Assembly (NCBI RefSeq): GCF_004359965.1 | Contig: NZ_SMRQ01000003.1 | Span: 1 to 64,000, forward strand | Source: Cognatilysobacter segetis | Lineage (GTDB): Bacteria > Pseudomonadota > Gammaproteobacteria > Xanthomonadales > Xanthomonadaceae | Direction of reading: 5' to 3' | Length of the DNA stretch: 64,000 nucleotides | Shown: in pieces, positions 50,343 through 59,221 of the stretch | Layout: each line of letters starts with the position of its first letter | Numbering within the stretch: the stretch's first letter is position 1 | The notes under the pieces: model-generated | Told to the model about the DNA's origin: nothing | Seen by the model: the letters and a program-made list of their open reading frames with translations, nothing else | Databases searched by the model: none | Program-made: the position numbers and the translations under genes

Positions 50343-51221
50343 ATGAGCGTCGCGGTGCCCGCGCAGGATCCGTCGGCGATCGAATCGCGCCGGCTCGGCG
50401 TCACGCTCGCGCTGTCGCTGGCCCTGCACGTGTTCGTGCTGCTGGCGGTCGGCTTCGCGCCGGAGAAGGCGGCGCCGGTGGTCCCGACGCTCGATGTCAT
50501 CTTCACCGAGACGCAGAGCGCTCTCACGCCGAAGCAGGCCGACTTCCTCGCGCAGGCCAGCAACCAGGGCGGCGGCGAGCACGAGAAGACGACGCGCCCG
50601 CGCGAGCCGCAGAGCGGCGTGGCGCCGCAGGCGGATCCGGGCGTCGCCCCGCGCGAGCTGCGCGCGCAGTCGCCCGCACCGGCCCCGCCGCCGCAGGCGC
50701 GCATCGTCGGCAGCACGCGCGGCGTCGCGGCGCAGCCACCGTCGCGCGCCACGCCGACGCCCACCGAGGCGCCCGCGCCCGTGGGCGAGGAAAAGATCGA
50801 GCGCGACGAACGCATGGCGCGCCTGGCCGCCGAGATCCACCTGCGCTCGCAGCGCTACGCCAAGCGCCCGAAGCGCAAGTTCGTCTCCGCGAGCACGCAG
50901 GAATACGTCTGGGCGACCTACCTGCGGAGCTGGGTCGACCGCGTCGAGCGCGTCGGCAACCTCAACTATCCCGACGAGGCGCGCCGACGCCACCTGTCGG
51001 GCATGGTGGTGATCACCATCGCGATCCGCCGCAACGGCAGCGTGGAGCGCGCGGACATCGTGCAGTCCAGCGGCGTGCCGGCGCTCGATGCCGCCGCGCT
51101 GCGCATCGCACGGATGGCCGAGCCGTACGCCCCGCTGCCGAAGACGCAGGAGGATCCGGACATCCTGCACGTCACGCGCACGTGGTGGTTCCGGCCCGAA
51201 GGCGCGATGGTCGACGACTGA
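50343..51221 (+). CDS. TonB-family energy transducer (TonB3-like)
   Basis: A 292-residue protein with one N-terminal TM (residues about 18-38, LGVTLALSLALHVFVLLAV), a Pro/Gln/Ala-rich periplasmic spacer (to about 165), and a C-terminal TonB domain (NLNYPDEARRRHLSGMVVITIAIRRNGSVE, AALRIARMAEPYAPLP). The His in the TM helix is the residue that talks to ExbB/ExbD in this family; no exbB or exbD lies in the window. In P. aeruginosa the equivalent gene next to gshB and pilG, tonB3, is needed for twitching and pilus assembly, so a pilus role is plausible here by position. Confidence 0.9.
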   Translation: MSVAVPAQDPSAIESRRLGVTLALSLALHVFVLLAVGFAPEKAAPVVPTLDVIFTETQSALTPKQADFLAQASNQGGGEHEKTTRPREPQSGVAPQADPGVAPRELRAQSPAPAPPPQARIVGSTRGVAAQPPSRATPTPTEAPAPVGEEKIERDERMARLAAEIHLRSQRYAKRPKRKFVSASTQEYVWATYLRSWVDRVERVGNLNYPDEARRRHLSGMVVITIAIRRNGSVERADIVQSSGVPALDAAALRIARMAEPYAPLPKTQEDPDILHVTRTWWFRPEGAMVDD

Positions 51222-51252
51222 GTTCGGCGTCGGCCCGGCCCCGCGCGGCCGT

Positions 51253-51948
51253 CTACTTTCTGGAATCCCGCAGGGCCTGCTGTTCGACCAGCGTCAGCGC
51301 GACGTTGTCGCGCAGGTAGGCCGGCTCGACGAGCTCGGCCGCGACGCCACCGCCGCTGCGCAACGCCAGGCGCGCAACGTCCGCCGCGTGCGGCAATGCC
51401 GTCGCGTCGACGCCCGCGAGCGACGTCGCGAGGCGCCCCGCCAGCGCGCCCTCCTGCGCGGCGAAGCCGGTGCCGACGCCGCGCCAGCCCGTGCCGTCGA
51501 GCAGCACGCGATCGCCGGTCGTCAGCGCTTCCGGCCCGATCGCGACGAGCGCATCGTCGCGCCAGCGATAGGACGCGGCGTACAGCTCGCCCATGCGCGC
51601 ATCGATCGCCGCCAGCACCGGCGAGCTGGGGTGCGCCAGCGCGGCGGGAAGCGCCAGCGCGGCGAGCGTGGACACCGGGATGATCGGCCGATCGAGGCCG
51701 AGCGCCACGCCCTGCGCGATCGCGATCGCGAGGCGAACACCGGTGAACGCGCCGGGACCGCGACCGACCGCGATCGCGTCGAGCTGGCCGCGCGCGATGC
51801 CGGCGTCGGCGAGCAAGGCGTCCGCCCACGGCAGGGAAAGCTCCGCATGCCGGCGCGGGGCGACCTCGAAGCGTTCGACGATCTCGCCATCGACGGCGAG
51901 CGCGACGGAGCAGGCTTCGGTGGCGGTTTCGAAGGCGAGCAGTTTCAT
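51253..51948 (-). CDS. tsaB: tRNA threonylcarbamoyladenosine synthesis protein TsaB
   Basis: Partner of TsaD and TsaE in making t6A37 on ANN-decoding tRNAs. The 231 residues belong to the ASKHA fold with a TsaB-type N-terminus MKLLAFETATEACSVAL, RRHAELSLPWADALL, the GRGPGAFTGVRLAIAIAQGVALG segment that contacts TsaD, and PVLAAIDARMGELYAASY. The ATG at 51948 follows family length. YoaA lies 17 bp upstream on the same strand; convergent with the tonB gene at a 31-bp gap. Confidence 0.95.
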   Translation of the reverse strand: MKLLAFETATEACSVALAVDGEIVERFEVAPRRHAELSLPWADALLADAGIARGQLDAIAVGRGPGAFTGVRLAIAIAQGVALGLDRPIIPVSTLAALALPAALAHPSSPVLAAIDARMGELYAASYRWRDDALVAIGPEALTTGDRVLLDGTGWRGVGTGFAAQEGALAGRLATSLAGVDATALPHAADVARLALRSGGGVAAELVEPAYLRDNVALTLVEQQALRDSRK

Positions 51949-51965
51949 CGGGCGATCTTCGCAGG

Positions 51966-54014
51966 TCAGCCCGCGCCGAGCAGCTGCTGTTGCGGGTCGT
52001 GCGCGGATTCGGTCACGCCGAAGAACTCGCGCACGTGGCGCACGCTGCGCGTCTTCGGGAACGGCGGCAGCGAATTGAAGAACACGCTGCCGTACTGGCG
52101 GTTCACCAGGCGCGGGTCGCAGAGCACGAGCACGCCGCGGTCGCGCTCGGTGCGGATCAGACGGCCGACGCCCTGCTTCAGCGCGATCACCGCCTGCGGC
52201 AACTGTTCGTCGCGGAACGGCACGCCGCCGTTGCGGCGGATCGCGTCGAGGCGCGCCTCGAACACCGGATCGTCCGGCGCGGCGAACGGCAGCTTGTCGA
52301 TGACGACCACGCTCAGCGCATCGCCGGCCACGTCGACTCCTTCCCGGAAGCTTGCGGCGCCCAGCAGCACGCCGTTGCCCGAGGCGCGGAAACGATCGAG
52401 CAGTACCGAGCGCGGCGCCTCGCCCTGCACGAACAGCGGCCACGGGCCGTCCTTCAGCAATTCTGCGGACTCGCGCAGCGCGCGGTGCGAGGCGAACAGC
52501 AGGAAGGCGCGGCCGCCCGAGGCTTCGAGCACTGGACGCACGGCATCGATCACGGCCGCGGTGTAATCGCGCGCCGACGGTTCGGGCAGGTTCTTCGGCA
52601 CGTAGCACAGCGCCTGCGAGCCCCAGTCGAACGGGCTGGGCGCGAGCATCGTCTGCGGCTGCCATAGGCCGAGCTTGATGGAGAAGTGCTCGAAGCGGCC
52701 GCCGACCGCGAGCGTCGCGGAGGTGAACACCCACGCTGCCTGCGAACGCGCGCGGTGCTGCGCGAGCGGGCCGGCGACGTCGAGCGGCGTGCGCGAGAGA
52801 CGGAAGCCGCGCGCCGTCAGTTCGTACCAGAGCACGCTGCCATCGCTGCGCTTCTTCTTCCCGGGCGCGTCGGCAGCATCGGAATCGCCCTCGTCGGCGT
52901 CGTCGACCTCGACGGCCGCATCGTGGTCGACCTCGTTGCGCCAGCGCGAGAGCCGCTCACGGAACTCGTTGGCGCGCGCGAGGCAGCTGTCGAAGCCCGG
53001 CGACGTCGACGCGAGCGGACGCAGCGCGTCCTGCAGCGCAGCGAGCGAATCGTCGAGCGCGTCGAAGGCGTCCTCGACGGCCGGCACCTCCTGCGCGCGC
53101 CGGCGCGTGCCGCGCACCGGCAGCTCATCCATCGCGTTTCGCAGCAGGCGCACGCGGTGCTCCAGATCACGCGCTGGCTCCTGCACCGTGGCGAGCGCCG
53201 AGGCCACCTGGCGGCACTCGAGCAGCGCATCGCGCGAAAGTTCGACGAGCGGCCGGGCGCTCAGCGATTCGCCGAAGAACTGCGCGGCGAGTTCCGGCAG
53301 CTGGTGGGCCTCGTCGATCACGAACGCTTCCGCGCCCGGCAGGATCTCGCCGAAGCCCTCCTGCTTGAGCGCGAGGTCGGCGAGCAGCAGGTGGTGGTTG
53401 ACGACCACGACGTCGGCGGCCTGCGCGCGCTGGCGGGCCGCGACCACGAAGCACTCCTGGAAGAACGGGCATTCGGTGCCGAGGCAGTTCTCCGCCGTGC
53501 TGGTCACCAGCGCGTGCAGCGGCGAGTCCTCGGCCAGCTCCTCGAGCTCGGCGAGGTCTCCCATGCGGGTGCGGCCCGACCACGCGACGATGCGCTGGAA
53601 CTGCGCGGCCTGCTCGCGTGTCGCGAAACGCGGCTCGCCCTGCGCCTGGCGCATGCGGTAGTGGCAGAGGTAGTTGGCGCGCCCCTTCAGCAGCGCGCTC
53701 TTGTGGCCGACGCCCAGCGCGTTGCGCACGCGCGGCAGGTCGCGGTGGTAGAGCTGGTCCTGCAGCGCGCGGGTGCCGGTCGAGATGATCGTCTTCTTGC
53801 CCGACAGCAGCGCGGGCACGAGGTAGGCGAACGTCTTGCCGGTGCCGGTGCCGGCCTCAGCCAGCAGCACGCCGCGCGCATCGAACGCGTCGGCGATCGC
53901 GGCGGAAAGATCCTGCTGCGCGGGACGCGGGCGGAAGCCGTCGATCTCGCGCGACAGCGACCCGCCGTCGGCGAGCACGGCACGGCTCGCGTCGGCCAGG
54001 CGGGACGTCGTCAT
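51966..54014 (-). CDS. yoaA: ATP-dependent DNA helicase YoaA (DinG/XPD family)
   Basis: Superfamily 2 5'-3' helicase with an iron-sulfur cluster, related to DinG and XPD; E. coli YoaA aids replication-fork repair with HolC. The 682 residues contain Walker A (AEAGTGTGKTFAYL), the four-cysteine cluster region (NYLCHYR, then NCLGTECPFFQECFV), the DEAH box FVIDEAHQLPEL, and C-terminal motifs FASHRALRESAELL, SFREGVDV and ALKQGVGRLIRTERDRG. An acidic, low-complexity loop (VDDADEGDSDAADAPGKKK) lies near residue 390. The lipoprotein gene ends one nt before its ATG. Confidence 0.93.
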   Translation of the reverse strand: MTTSRLADASRAVLADGGSLSREIDGFRPRPAQQDLSAAIADAFDARGVLLAEAGTGTGKTFAYLVPALLSGKKTIISTGTRALQDQLYHRDLPRVRNALGVGHKSALLKGRANYLCHYRMRQAQGEPRFATREQAAQFQRIVAWSGRTRMGDLAELEELAEDSPLHALVTSTAENCLGTECPFFQECFVVAARQRAQAADVVVVNHHLLLADLALKQEGFGEILPGAEAFVIDEAHQLPELAAQFFGESLSARPLVELSRDALLECRQVASALATVQEPARDLEHRVRLLRNAMDELPVRGTRRRAQEVPAVEDAFDALDDSLAALQDALRPLASTSPGFDSCLARANEFRERLSRWRNEVDHDAAVEVDDADEGDSDAADAPGKKKRSDGSVLWYELTARGFRLSRTPLDVAGPLAQHRARSQAAWVFTSATLAVGGRFEHFSIKLGLWQPQTMLAPSPFDWGSQALCYVPKNLPEPSARDYTAAVIDAVRPVLEASGGRAFLLFASHRALRESAELLKDGPWPLFVQGEAPRSVLLDRFRASGNGVLLGAASFREGVDVAGDALSVVVIDKLPFAAPDDPVFEARLDAIRRNGGVPFRDEQLPQAVIALKQGVGRLIRTERDRGVLVLCDPRLVNRQYGSVFFNSLPPFPKTRSVRHVREFFGVTESAHDPQQQLLGAG

Positions 54015-54015
54015 G

Positions 54016-54543
54016 TCAGTAGCGCGGCGGCGGCTTCAGCGTGCAGGCGTCGCGTTCGCGTCCGAACGCGTCGGCCCGCGCGGCGGCGGCGACGTCGCCC
54101 GACGCGGCGCGCAGGCGCTCGACCTGGACCAGCATTTCCAGCGGGCGACGGCACAGGGGGCCGACCGCAGGGCCGACCGCATGCGACCGCCGCGCGAAAT
54201 CGAAGGCGGCGTCGGGGCGGTGCTGCAGCAGCGCCAGTTCCGCGAGCTCCTGCAGCAGCACGGGGTCGGCGGGCCGCTCGGCCAGTGCGCGATCGAGCGC
54301 CGCGGCCGCCTCCGGCAGGCGCCCCGCCTGCTCGTCGCGCCGCGCCTGCTCGCGCAGGTCGGCCACCTGCGGATCCTGCAGCGGCTGCACGTCGACCTCG
54401 GAGGCGACGCTCGCGCCCGCGGCGCGCACGGCGGCGACCCGCGCGGCCGCATCGAATGTCGGTACCGCCGACGGCGGCGGAGACGGCGCGGTCGTCGCGC
54501 AGCCGGCCAGAGCGAGCAGCGCAACGGCGGCGACCCGCTTCAT
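54016..54543 (-). CDS. Putative lipoprotein with tetratricopeptide-like helices
   Basis: A 175-residue protein starting with a lipoprotein signal (MKRVAAVALLALAGCATT, lipobox LAGC). A Pro/Ser-rich linker is followed by helices typical of TPR units (REQARRDEQAGRLPEAAAALDRALAERPADPVLLQELAELALLQ...). A Cys near the C-terminus and a PLCRRP motif are present, with no known function. The start overlaps the mrcB stop by 4 nt (ATGA). Given the coupling, a link to PBP1b is an attractive guess, since E. coli PBP1b is activated by the lipoprotein LpoB, but there is no LpoB similarity. Confidence 0.83.
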   Translation of the reverse strand: MKRVAAVALLALAGCATTAPSPPPSAVPTFDAAARVAAVRAAGASVASEVDVQPLQDPQVADLREQARRDEQAGRLPEAAAALDRALAERPADPVLLQELAELALLQHRPDAAFDFARRSHAVGPAVGPLCRRPLEMLVQVERLRAASGDVAAAARADAFGRERDACTLKPPPRY

Positions 54544-56996
54544 CGGCCGTCGTCCACCGGCGGCGCGGGCGCGGCGGGCGCCGGCGGCGGTACGCGCTTG
54601 GCCGGGTCGGGGTCGGCCGGTCGACCGCCGCCGAACAGCGAATCCCAGAACCCGCCGCCCTGGTCCTGCTCGGGCGCGGCGTCGCCGCCTTCGGCCGGCG
54701 CGGCCGGCGAGCCGTACGGGCAGGCGACGCGATCCGGCGCGTACCCCGGCACGAACGGAAAGCGCGCCGAGCCCGGGCAGCCCGGGTCGGTGGTGTGGCT
54801 GCCGGCGACCCATTCCCAGTCGATGCCGTCTTCCGGAATCACCAGCGGCGCCGACGGCAGGCGCGCGAACAGCGACGACCAGACGCGCATCGCGCCGGTC
54901 GCGCCGTAGAGCCCGGTCATCTTGTTCTGGTCGTTGCCGACCCAGATGACAGCGAGGTGGTCGCCGGTGAAGCCCGCGAACCAGCTGTCGCGGCCGTCGT
55001 TCGAGGTACCGGTCTTGCCGGCGGGCGACAGGCCGCCGCGTCCGTCCGCGATGAGCTGGTGGGCGGTGCCGCGATTGACCACCTGCTGCATGCCGTAGGT
55101 CACCAGGCGCGCCGCGACCGCGTCGCCCGGCTGCGCCGGCGCGGACGGCTTGTCGTAACGGTTGAGCGCGCGGCCGTTCGCGTCCAGCACGCCGCGCACG
55201 GCGCGCAGCGGCTGGATCTGGCCGCCGGACGCGAGGAACTGGTACAGCTGCGCCATCGCGTACGGGCTCTGGTCGATCGCGCCCAGGATCAGCGACGGAT
55301 TGACGTTGCCCTCGACCTCGATGCCGGCGAGCGTGCGGATGAGGTCGGCGAGCCGCTGCGGCGTCACCTGCATGCCAACCCGCACCGTCGCCTGGTTCAT
55401 CGACTGCGCGAGCGCGTCGACGAGGCGTACGGTGCCGTGGCTGCGACCGTCCGAATTGCCCGGCGACCACGGCTTGCTGCCCGGGATCCGCACCGTGATC
55501 GGTGCGTCCTCGACGTAGCTCGCGAGCGACCACTTCGACGGTTCGGCCAGCGCCAGCAGGTAGACGAAGGGCTTGAGCAGCGAGCCCACCGGGCGCTGTG
55601 CCTCGACCGCACGATTGAAGCCGTGCTCGGTGAACTCGCGCGCGCCCACCGCGGCGACGACCTCGCCCCGGTGCACGTCGGTGACCACGACGCCGGCCTC
55701 CAGCGTCGGGCGGTTCTTCGAGGCCAGCTGACGCAGCGTCTTGGTCACCGCGCCTTCGGCATAGGCCTGGGCCGACGGCGACATGCCCGTCATCACGCTG
55801 AGACCCGCGCCGACAAGACCCTCGGACGGGTAGTCGCGCGAGAGCTGGCGCCGCACCAGGTCCACGTAGGCCGGGAAGCGGTTCGGCGCGAGCGTGGTGG
55901 GGTTCGGCGTGACGCCCAGCGGCGCCTTCGAGGCGCGATCGTGCTCGCGCTGGTCGATCAGGCCGGTCTCGAGCATCTTGTCGAGCACGAAGTTGCGGCG
56001 CTCGAGCGCGCGGTCGGCATGGCTGCGCGGGTCGTAGTACGACGGGCCGCGCACGATGCCGATCAGCAGCGCGATCTGCTCGGTCGACAGGTCCTTCAGG
56101 TCGCGGCCGAACCAGAACTCGGCGCCGGCGGCGACGCCGCGGATCGCCTGCGAGCCGTGCTGGCCGAGGTAGACCTGGTTGAAGTACGCCTCGAGGATCG
56201 TGCTCTTCTCGTAGCGGGCGTCGATCAGCAGCGCGTAGATGATTTCCTTGAACTTGCGGCTGAAGGTCTGCTCCTGCCCGATGCCGAGCAGGCCGCTGCG
56301 CGCGAGCTGCTGCGTCAGCGTGCTCGCGCCCTGGCGCTTCTCGCCGCTGCGCACGTTGACCAGCACCGCACGCGCCAGGCCGGAGAAGTCGATGCCGATG
56401 TGATGGTTGAAGTCGCGGTCCTCGACCGCCTGCAGGCCGGTGACCAGCAGGTCCGGGACCTCGTTGATGCGCACCAGTCGGCGCTCTTCCTGCTTCTGTC
56501 CGTAGAGCGTGGCGATGCGCGCGGGATCGAGGCGATGCGCGCGGAGCGTGCGCCGTGCCGCGGCGTCGCGGACGGAGATCACGCGGCCGCCCGACAGCTG
56601 CACCTCGATTCGGCGCGCCGGCACGACGCCGTCGACGTCGTGGAACCCGCGGCTGGCGATGAGCCAGCGCCCGCCCTGCTGGGCGTAGCTGCCTTCGCGG
56701 CGCCCGTCGCCGGCACGGTAGCCCGCCGCGTCGAGCTCGGTCTTGAGCGTGGCGGCATCGAGCGCCAGGCCCGGCGCGAGCTCGAGCGGACGCGCGTAGA
56801 CGCGCGTGGGGAGCTGCCACTGCAACTGGCCGAAGCGCTGGCTGACCTCGTGGTTGAGGTAGGTCACGTACGGGATCAGGAAGCCCAGCGCGAGCCCGAC
56901 GACCACGAGGGCCGCGGTCAGCAGTCGGCGGCGCCAGCCCGGCCGGCCGCCGGCATCGGCGGTGTCGTCGTCTTCGTCGTAATCGATTCGGGCCAC
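54540..56996 (-). CDS. mrcB: Bifunctional penicillin-binding protein 1B
   Basis: Class A PBP that polymerises and cross-links peptidoglycan. About 818 residues: an acidic cytoplasmic tail (RIDYDEDDD), one TM (about 25-47), a UB2H-like domain, a GT51 domain with catalytic Glu in LQAVEDRDFNHHIGID and GASTLTQQLARS, and the transpeptidase with SLLK (Ser nucleophile), SMN and KTGTSN motifs. The C-terminal 60 residues are Pro/Asp/Gly-rich. No ATG exists near the true N-terminus; I take GTG at 56996, where ARIDYDED matches the family. The frame extends to an ATG at 57251 that antisenses the upstream region and is unlikely. Confidence 0.94.
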   Translation of the reverse strand: MARIDYDEDDDTADAGGRPGWRRRLLTAALVVVGLALGFLIPYVTYLNHEVSQRFGQLQWQLPTRVYARPLELAPGLALDAATLKTELDAAGYRAGDGRREGSYAQQGGRWLIASRGFHDVDGVVPARRIEVQLSGGRVISVRDAAARRTLRAHRLDPARIATLYGQKQEERRLVRINEVPDLLVTGLQAVEDRDFNHHIGIDFSGLARAVLVNVRSGEKRQGASTLTQQLARSGLLGIGQEQTFSRKFKEIIYALLIDARYEKSTILEAYFNQVYLGQHGSQAIRGVAAGAEFWFGRDLKDLSTEQIALLIGIVRGPSYYDPRSHADRALERRNFVLDKMLETGLIDQREHDRASKAPLGVTPNPTTLAPNRFPAYVDLVRRQLSRDYPSEGLVGAGLSVMTGMSPSAQAYAEGAVTKTLRQLASKNRPTLEAGVVVTDVHRGEVVAAVGAREFTEHGFNRAVEAQRPVGSLLKPFVYLLALAEPSKWSLASYVEDAPITVRIPGSKPWSPGNSDGRSHGTVRLVDALAQSMNQATVRVGMQVTPQRLADLIRTLAGIEVEGNVNPSLILGAIDQSPYAMAQLYQFLASGGQIQPLRAVRGVLDANGRALNRYDKPSAPAQPGDAVAARLVTYGMQQVVNRGTAHQLIADGRGGLSPAGKTGTSNDGRDSWFAGFTGDHLAVIWVGNDQNKMTGLYGATGAMRVWSSLFARLPSAPLVIPEDGIDWEWVAGSHTTDPGCPGSARFPFVPGYAPDRVACPYGSPAAPAEGGDAAPEQDQGGGFWDSLFGGGRPADPDPAKRVPPPAPAAPAPPVDDGR

Positions 56997-57108
56997 GGAA
57001 TGCGAGAATGAAGGGCTTCCGCCCGCCTGCCGCGAGTCTAGCGCAGGCGCCCGTGCCGGCCGGTCGGGCCGCGGGGGCGGTTCACGCGGAGTTGGAGGGC
57101 AGTTCCCG

Positions 57109-57132
57109 ATGTCGACGAGCGTCGCCCGATGA
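57109..57132 (+). other. Short leader ORF (MSTSVAR) coupled to the glycosyltransferase
   Basis: A GGAGGG Shine-Dalgarno stretch (57094-57099) sits nine nt before an ATG that encodes seven residues and stops with a TGA overlapping the glycosyltransferase ATG (57129) in ATGA form. The better ribosome site belongs to this mini-ORF, so the large gene may be translated mainly by re-initiation. Confidence 0.4.
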
Positions 57133-59219
57133 CCTGGGCCGGGGTCCGCTTCTCCTTCTTCCGCGTCCTGGGTTTGCTCCGCCGCACCGGCATCAGCCTG
57201 CGTGCACGTGGCCTCGGCGGCACCTGGACGCGCGTGCGCGACCACCTGCACCCGCGACCGGTCGTGCCCGCCGCCTCGCTCTACGCGCCGCCACGGTCAC
57301 CGTTCGCGCCGTTCGCGCTCGACACGTCCGACGCACCGCGGGTCAGCATCGTCATCCCCGTATACGGCCAGTTCGCCCATACGCTCGACTGCCTGCGCGC
57401 GCTGGCCGCCCATCCGCCGTCGACGCCGCACGAGGTGATCGTGGTGGACGATGGCTCCACCGACGAGACGCCGGCCTGCCTCCCGCGCATCGACGGCCTG
57501 CGCTACCACCGTCGCGCGCAGAACGGTGGATTCATCGCCGCCTGCAACGACGGGGCCTCGCTCGCGCGCGGCGACACGCTCGTATTCCTCAACAACGACA
57601 CGGTCCCACAGCCCGGCTGGCTCGAGGCCTTGCTCGCCACCTTCGAGACGCGCCCCGGCACCGGCCTCGTCGGCGCGCAGCTGCTGTATCCCGACGGCCG
57701 GCTCCAGGAAGCCGGCGGCCTCGTGTTCAACGACGGAAGCGGTTGGAACTACGGCAAGTTCGGCGATCCTGCCGACCCCCGCTACGCCTATGCCCGCGAC
57801 GCGCATTACTGCTCCGGCGCCGCGATCGCCGTGCCGCGCTCGGTCTTCGAGCGACTGGGCGGCTTCGATGCCCGCTACGCGCCGGCCTATTACGAGGACA
57901 CCGACCTCGCCTTCGGCGTGCGTTCGCTCGGGCTGGGCGTGCGCTACCAGGCCGCCTCTCGCGTGGTCCATTGCGAGGGCGTGACATCGGGTACCGACGT
58001 CACCCAGGGCATGAAGTCCTACCAGGTGGCCAATCGCGGCACGTTCGCCGCGAAGTGGGCGCCGGCGCTCGCATCCCAGCCCGCCCCCGGCGGCGACGTC
58101 GACGCCGCGGCCTGGCCGGTGAAGCCCACGCTGCTCGTGATCGACGCGCTGACGCCGGACACCACGCGCGACTCGGGCTCGCTGCGGCTCGTGAACCTGA
58201 TGCGGCTGCTGATGGACGACGGGTGGCATGTGGTGTTCCTGCCGGCCAACCGCCGGGACGCCGGCGCCGCGACGCAGGCACTCCAGGCGTTGGGCGTCGA
58301 AGCCTGGCATGCGCCCTACGCGCCGCGTCCCCCCGCCTGGTTCCGCCGCCACGGCCCGCGTTTCGATGCGGTGATCCTGTGCCGGCACTACGTGGCCCGT
58401 GAATTCCTGCCCCTGGTGCGCCAGCACGCGCCACGCGCGCGTCTGCTGTTCGACACCGTCGACCTGCACTTCCTGCGCGAGCGGCGCGGCGCGGAGGCGA
58501 GCGGCGACGTCCAGGCGCTGCGCACCGCCGCCCGCACCCGCGACCTGGAGCTGGACGTCATCCGTCGCAGCGACGTCACGCTCGTGGTCAGCGAGGTCGA
58601 GCGCGCGCTGCTCGCGCAGGAAGCGCCGCAGGCGCGGGTCGAAGTCGTGTCCAACGTGCACGAGGTCGCCGGGCCGGGCCTGCCGTTCGCGCAACGCCGC
58701 GACGTCGTGTTCGTCGGCGGCTTCCGCCATCCGCCGAACGTCGACGCGGTGCTGTGGTTCGCCCGCGACGTGTGGCCGACGGTGCACGCACGACGACCGG
58801 ATCTCGTGTTCCACTGCATCGGCGCCGACGTGCCGCCCGAGATCGCGACGCTGTCGTCGGTCGGAGGCATTCGCGTGCACGGGCACGTGCCCGACCTCGA
58901 TCCGTTCATGGACGGCGCCCGCATCGCAATCGCGCCGTTGCGCTTCGGCGCGGGCGTCAAGGGCAAGGTGAACCTCAGCATGGCGCACGGGCAGCCGGTG
59001 GTCGCGACGTCCTGCGCCGTCGAAGGCATGCACCTGCGCGACGGCGAGGACGTGCTCGTCGCCGACGCGCCCGACGCGTTCGCCGACGCGCTGCTGCGCC
59101 TCTACGACGACGAAGCGCTGTGGTCGCGGCTGGCGGCCCACGGCCTGGACAACGTGCGGCGCCACTTTTCGGCGGATGCCGCGCGCGACGCAGTGCGGCG
59201 CGCGCTCGGAACGGACTGA
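57129..59219 (+). CDS. Two-domain glycosyltransferase (GT2 fused to GT4-like)
   Basis: A 696-residue protein. Residues about 70-300 form a GT-A, family 2 domain: RVSIVIPVYGQF, EVIVVDDGSTDETP, ARGDTLVFLNNDTVPQPGWL (the D-x-D-type site) and APAYYEDTDLAFGVRS. Residues about 330-690 form a GT-B domain of the glycosyltransferase 1/4 group: FVGGFRHPPNVDAVLWF, then RFGAGVKGKVNLSMAHGQPVVAT with the nucleotide-sugar Glu-rich end EGMHLRDGEDVLVADAPDAF. Such fusions build O-antigen, glycan or glycoprotein side chains by adding two sugars in turn. No polysaccharide cluster surrounds it; it is flanked by mrcB and relA. Acceptor unknown. Confidence 0.88.
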   Translation: MTWAGVRFSFFRVLGLLRRTGISLRARGLGGTWTRVRDHLHPRPVVPAASLYAPPRSPFAPFALDTSDAPRVSIVIPVYGQFAHTLDCLRALAAHPPSTPHEVIVVDDGSTDETPACLPRIDGLRYHRRAQNGGFIAACNDGASLARGDTLVFLNNDTVPQPGWLEALLATFETRPGTGLVGAQLLYPDGRLQEAGGLVFNDGSGWNYGKFGDPADPRYAYARDAHYCSGAAIAVPRSVFERLGGFDARYAPAYYEDTDLAFGVRSLGLGVRYQAASRVVHCEGVTSGTDVTQGMKSYQVANRGTFAAKWAPALASQPAPGGDVDAAAWPVKPTLLVIDALTPDTTRDSGSLRLVNLMRLLMDDGWHVVFLPANRRDAGAATQALQALGVEAWHAPYAPRPPAWFRRHGPRFDAVILCRHYVAREFLPLVRQHAPRARLLFDTVDLHFLRERRGAEASGDVQALRTAARTRDLELDVIRRSDVTLVVSEVERALLAQEAPQARVEVVSNVHEVAGPGLPFAQRRDVVFVGGFRHPPNVDAVLWFARDVWPTVHARRPDLVFHCIGADVPPEIATLSSVGGIRVHGHVPDLDPFMDGARIAIAPLRFGAGVKGKVNLSMAHGQPVVATSCAVEGMHLRDGEDVLVADAPDAFADALLRLYDDEALWSRLAAHGLDNVRRHFSADAARDAVRRALGTD

Positions 59220-59221
59220 GT

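Noticed and set aside
52686-57011. A 1441-codon plus-strand frame opposite yoaA and mrcB
   Set aside because: Antisense shadow: composition is His/Arg/Ala-rich, and both minus-strand genes have intact catalytic motifs.
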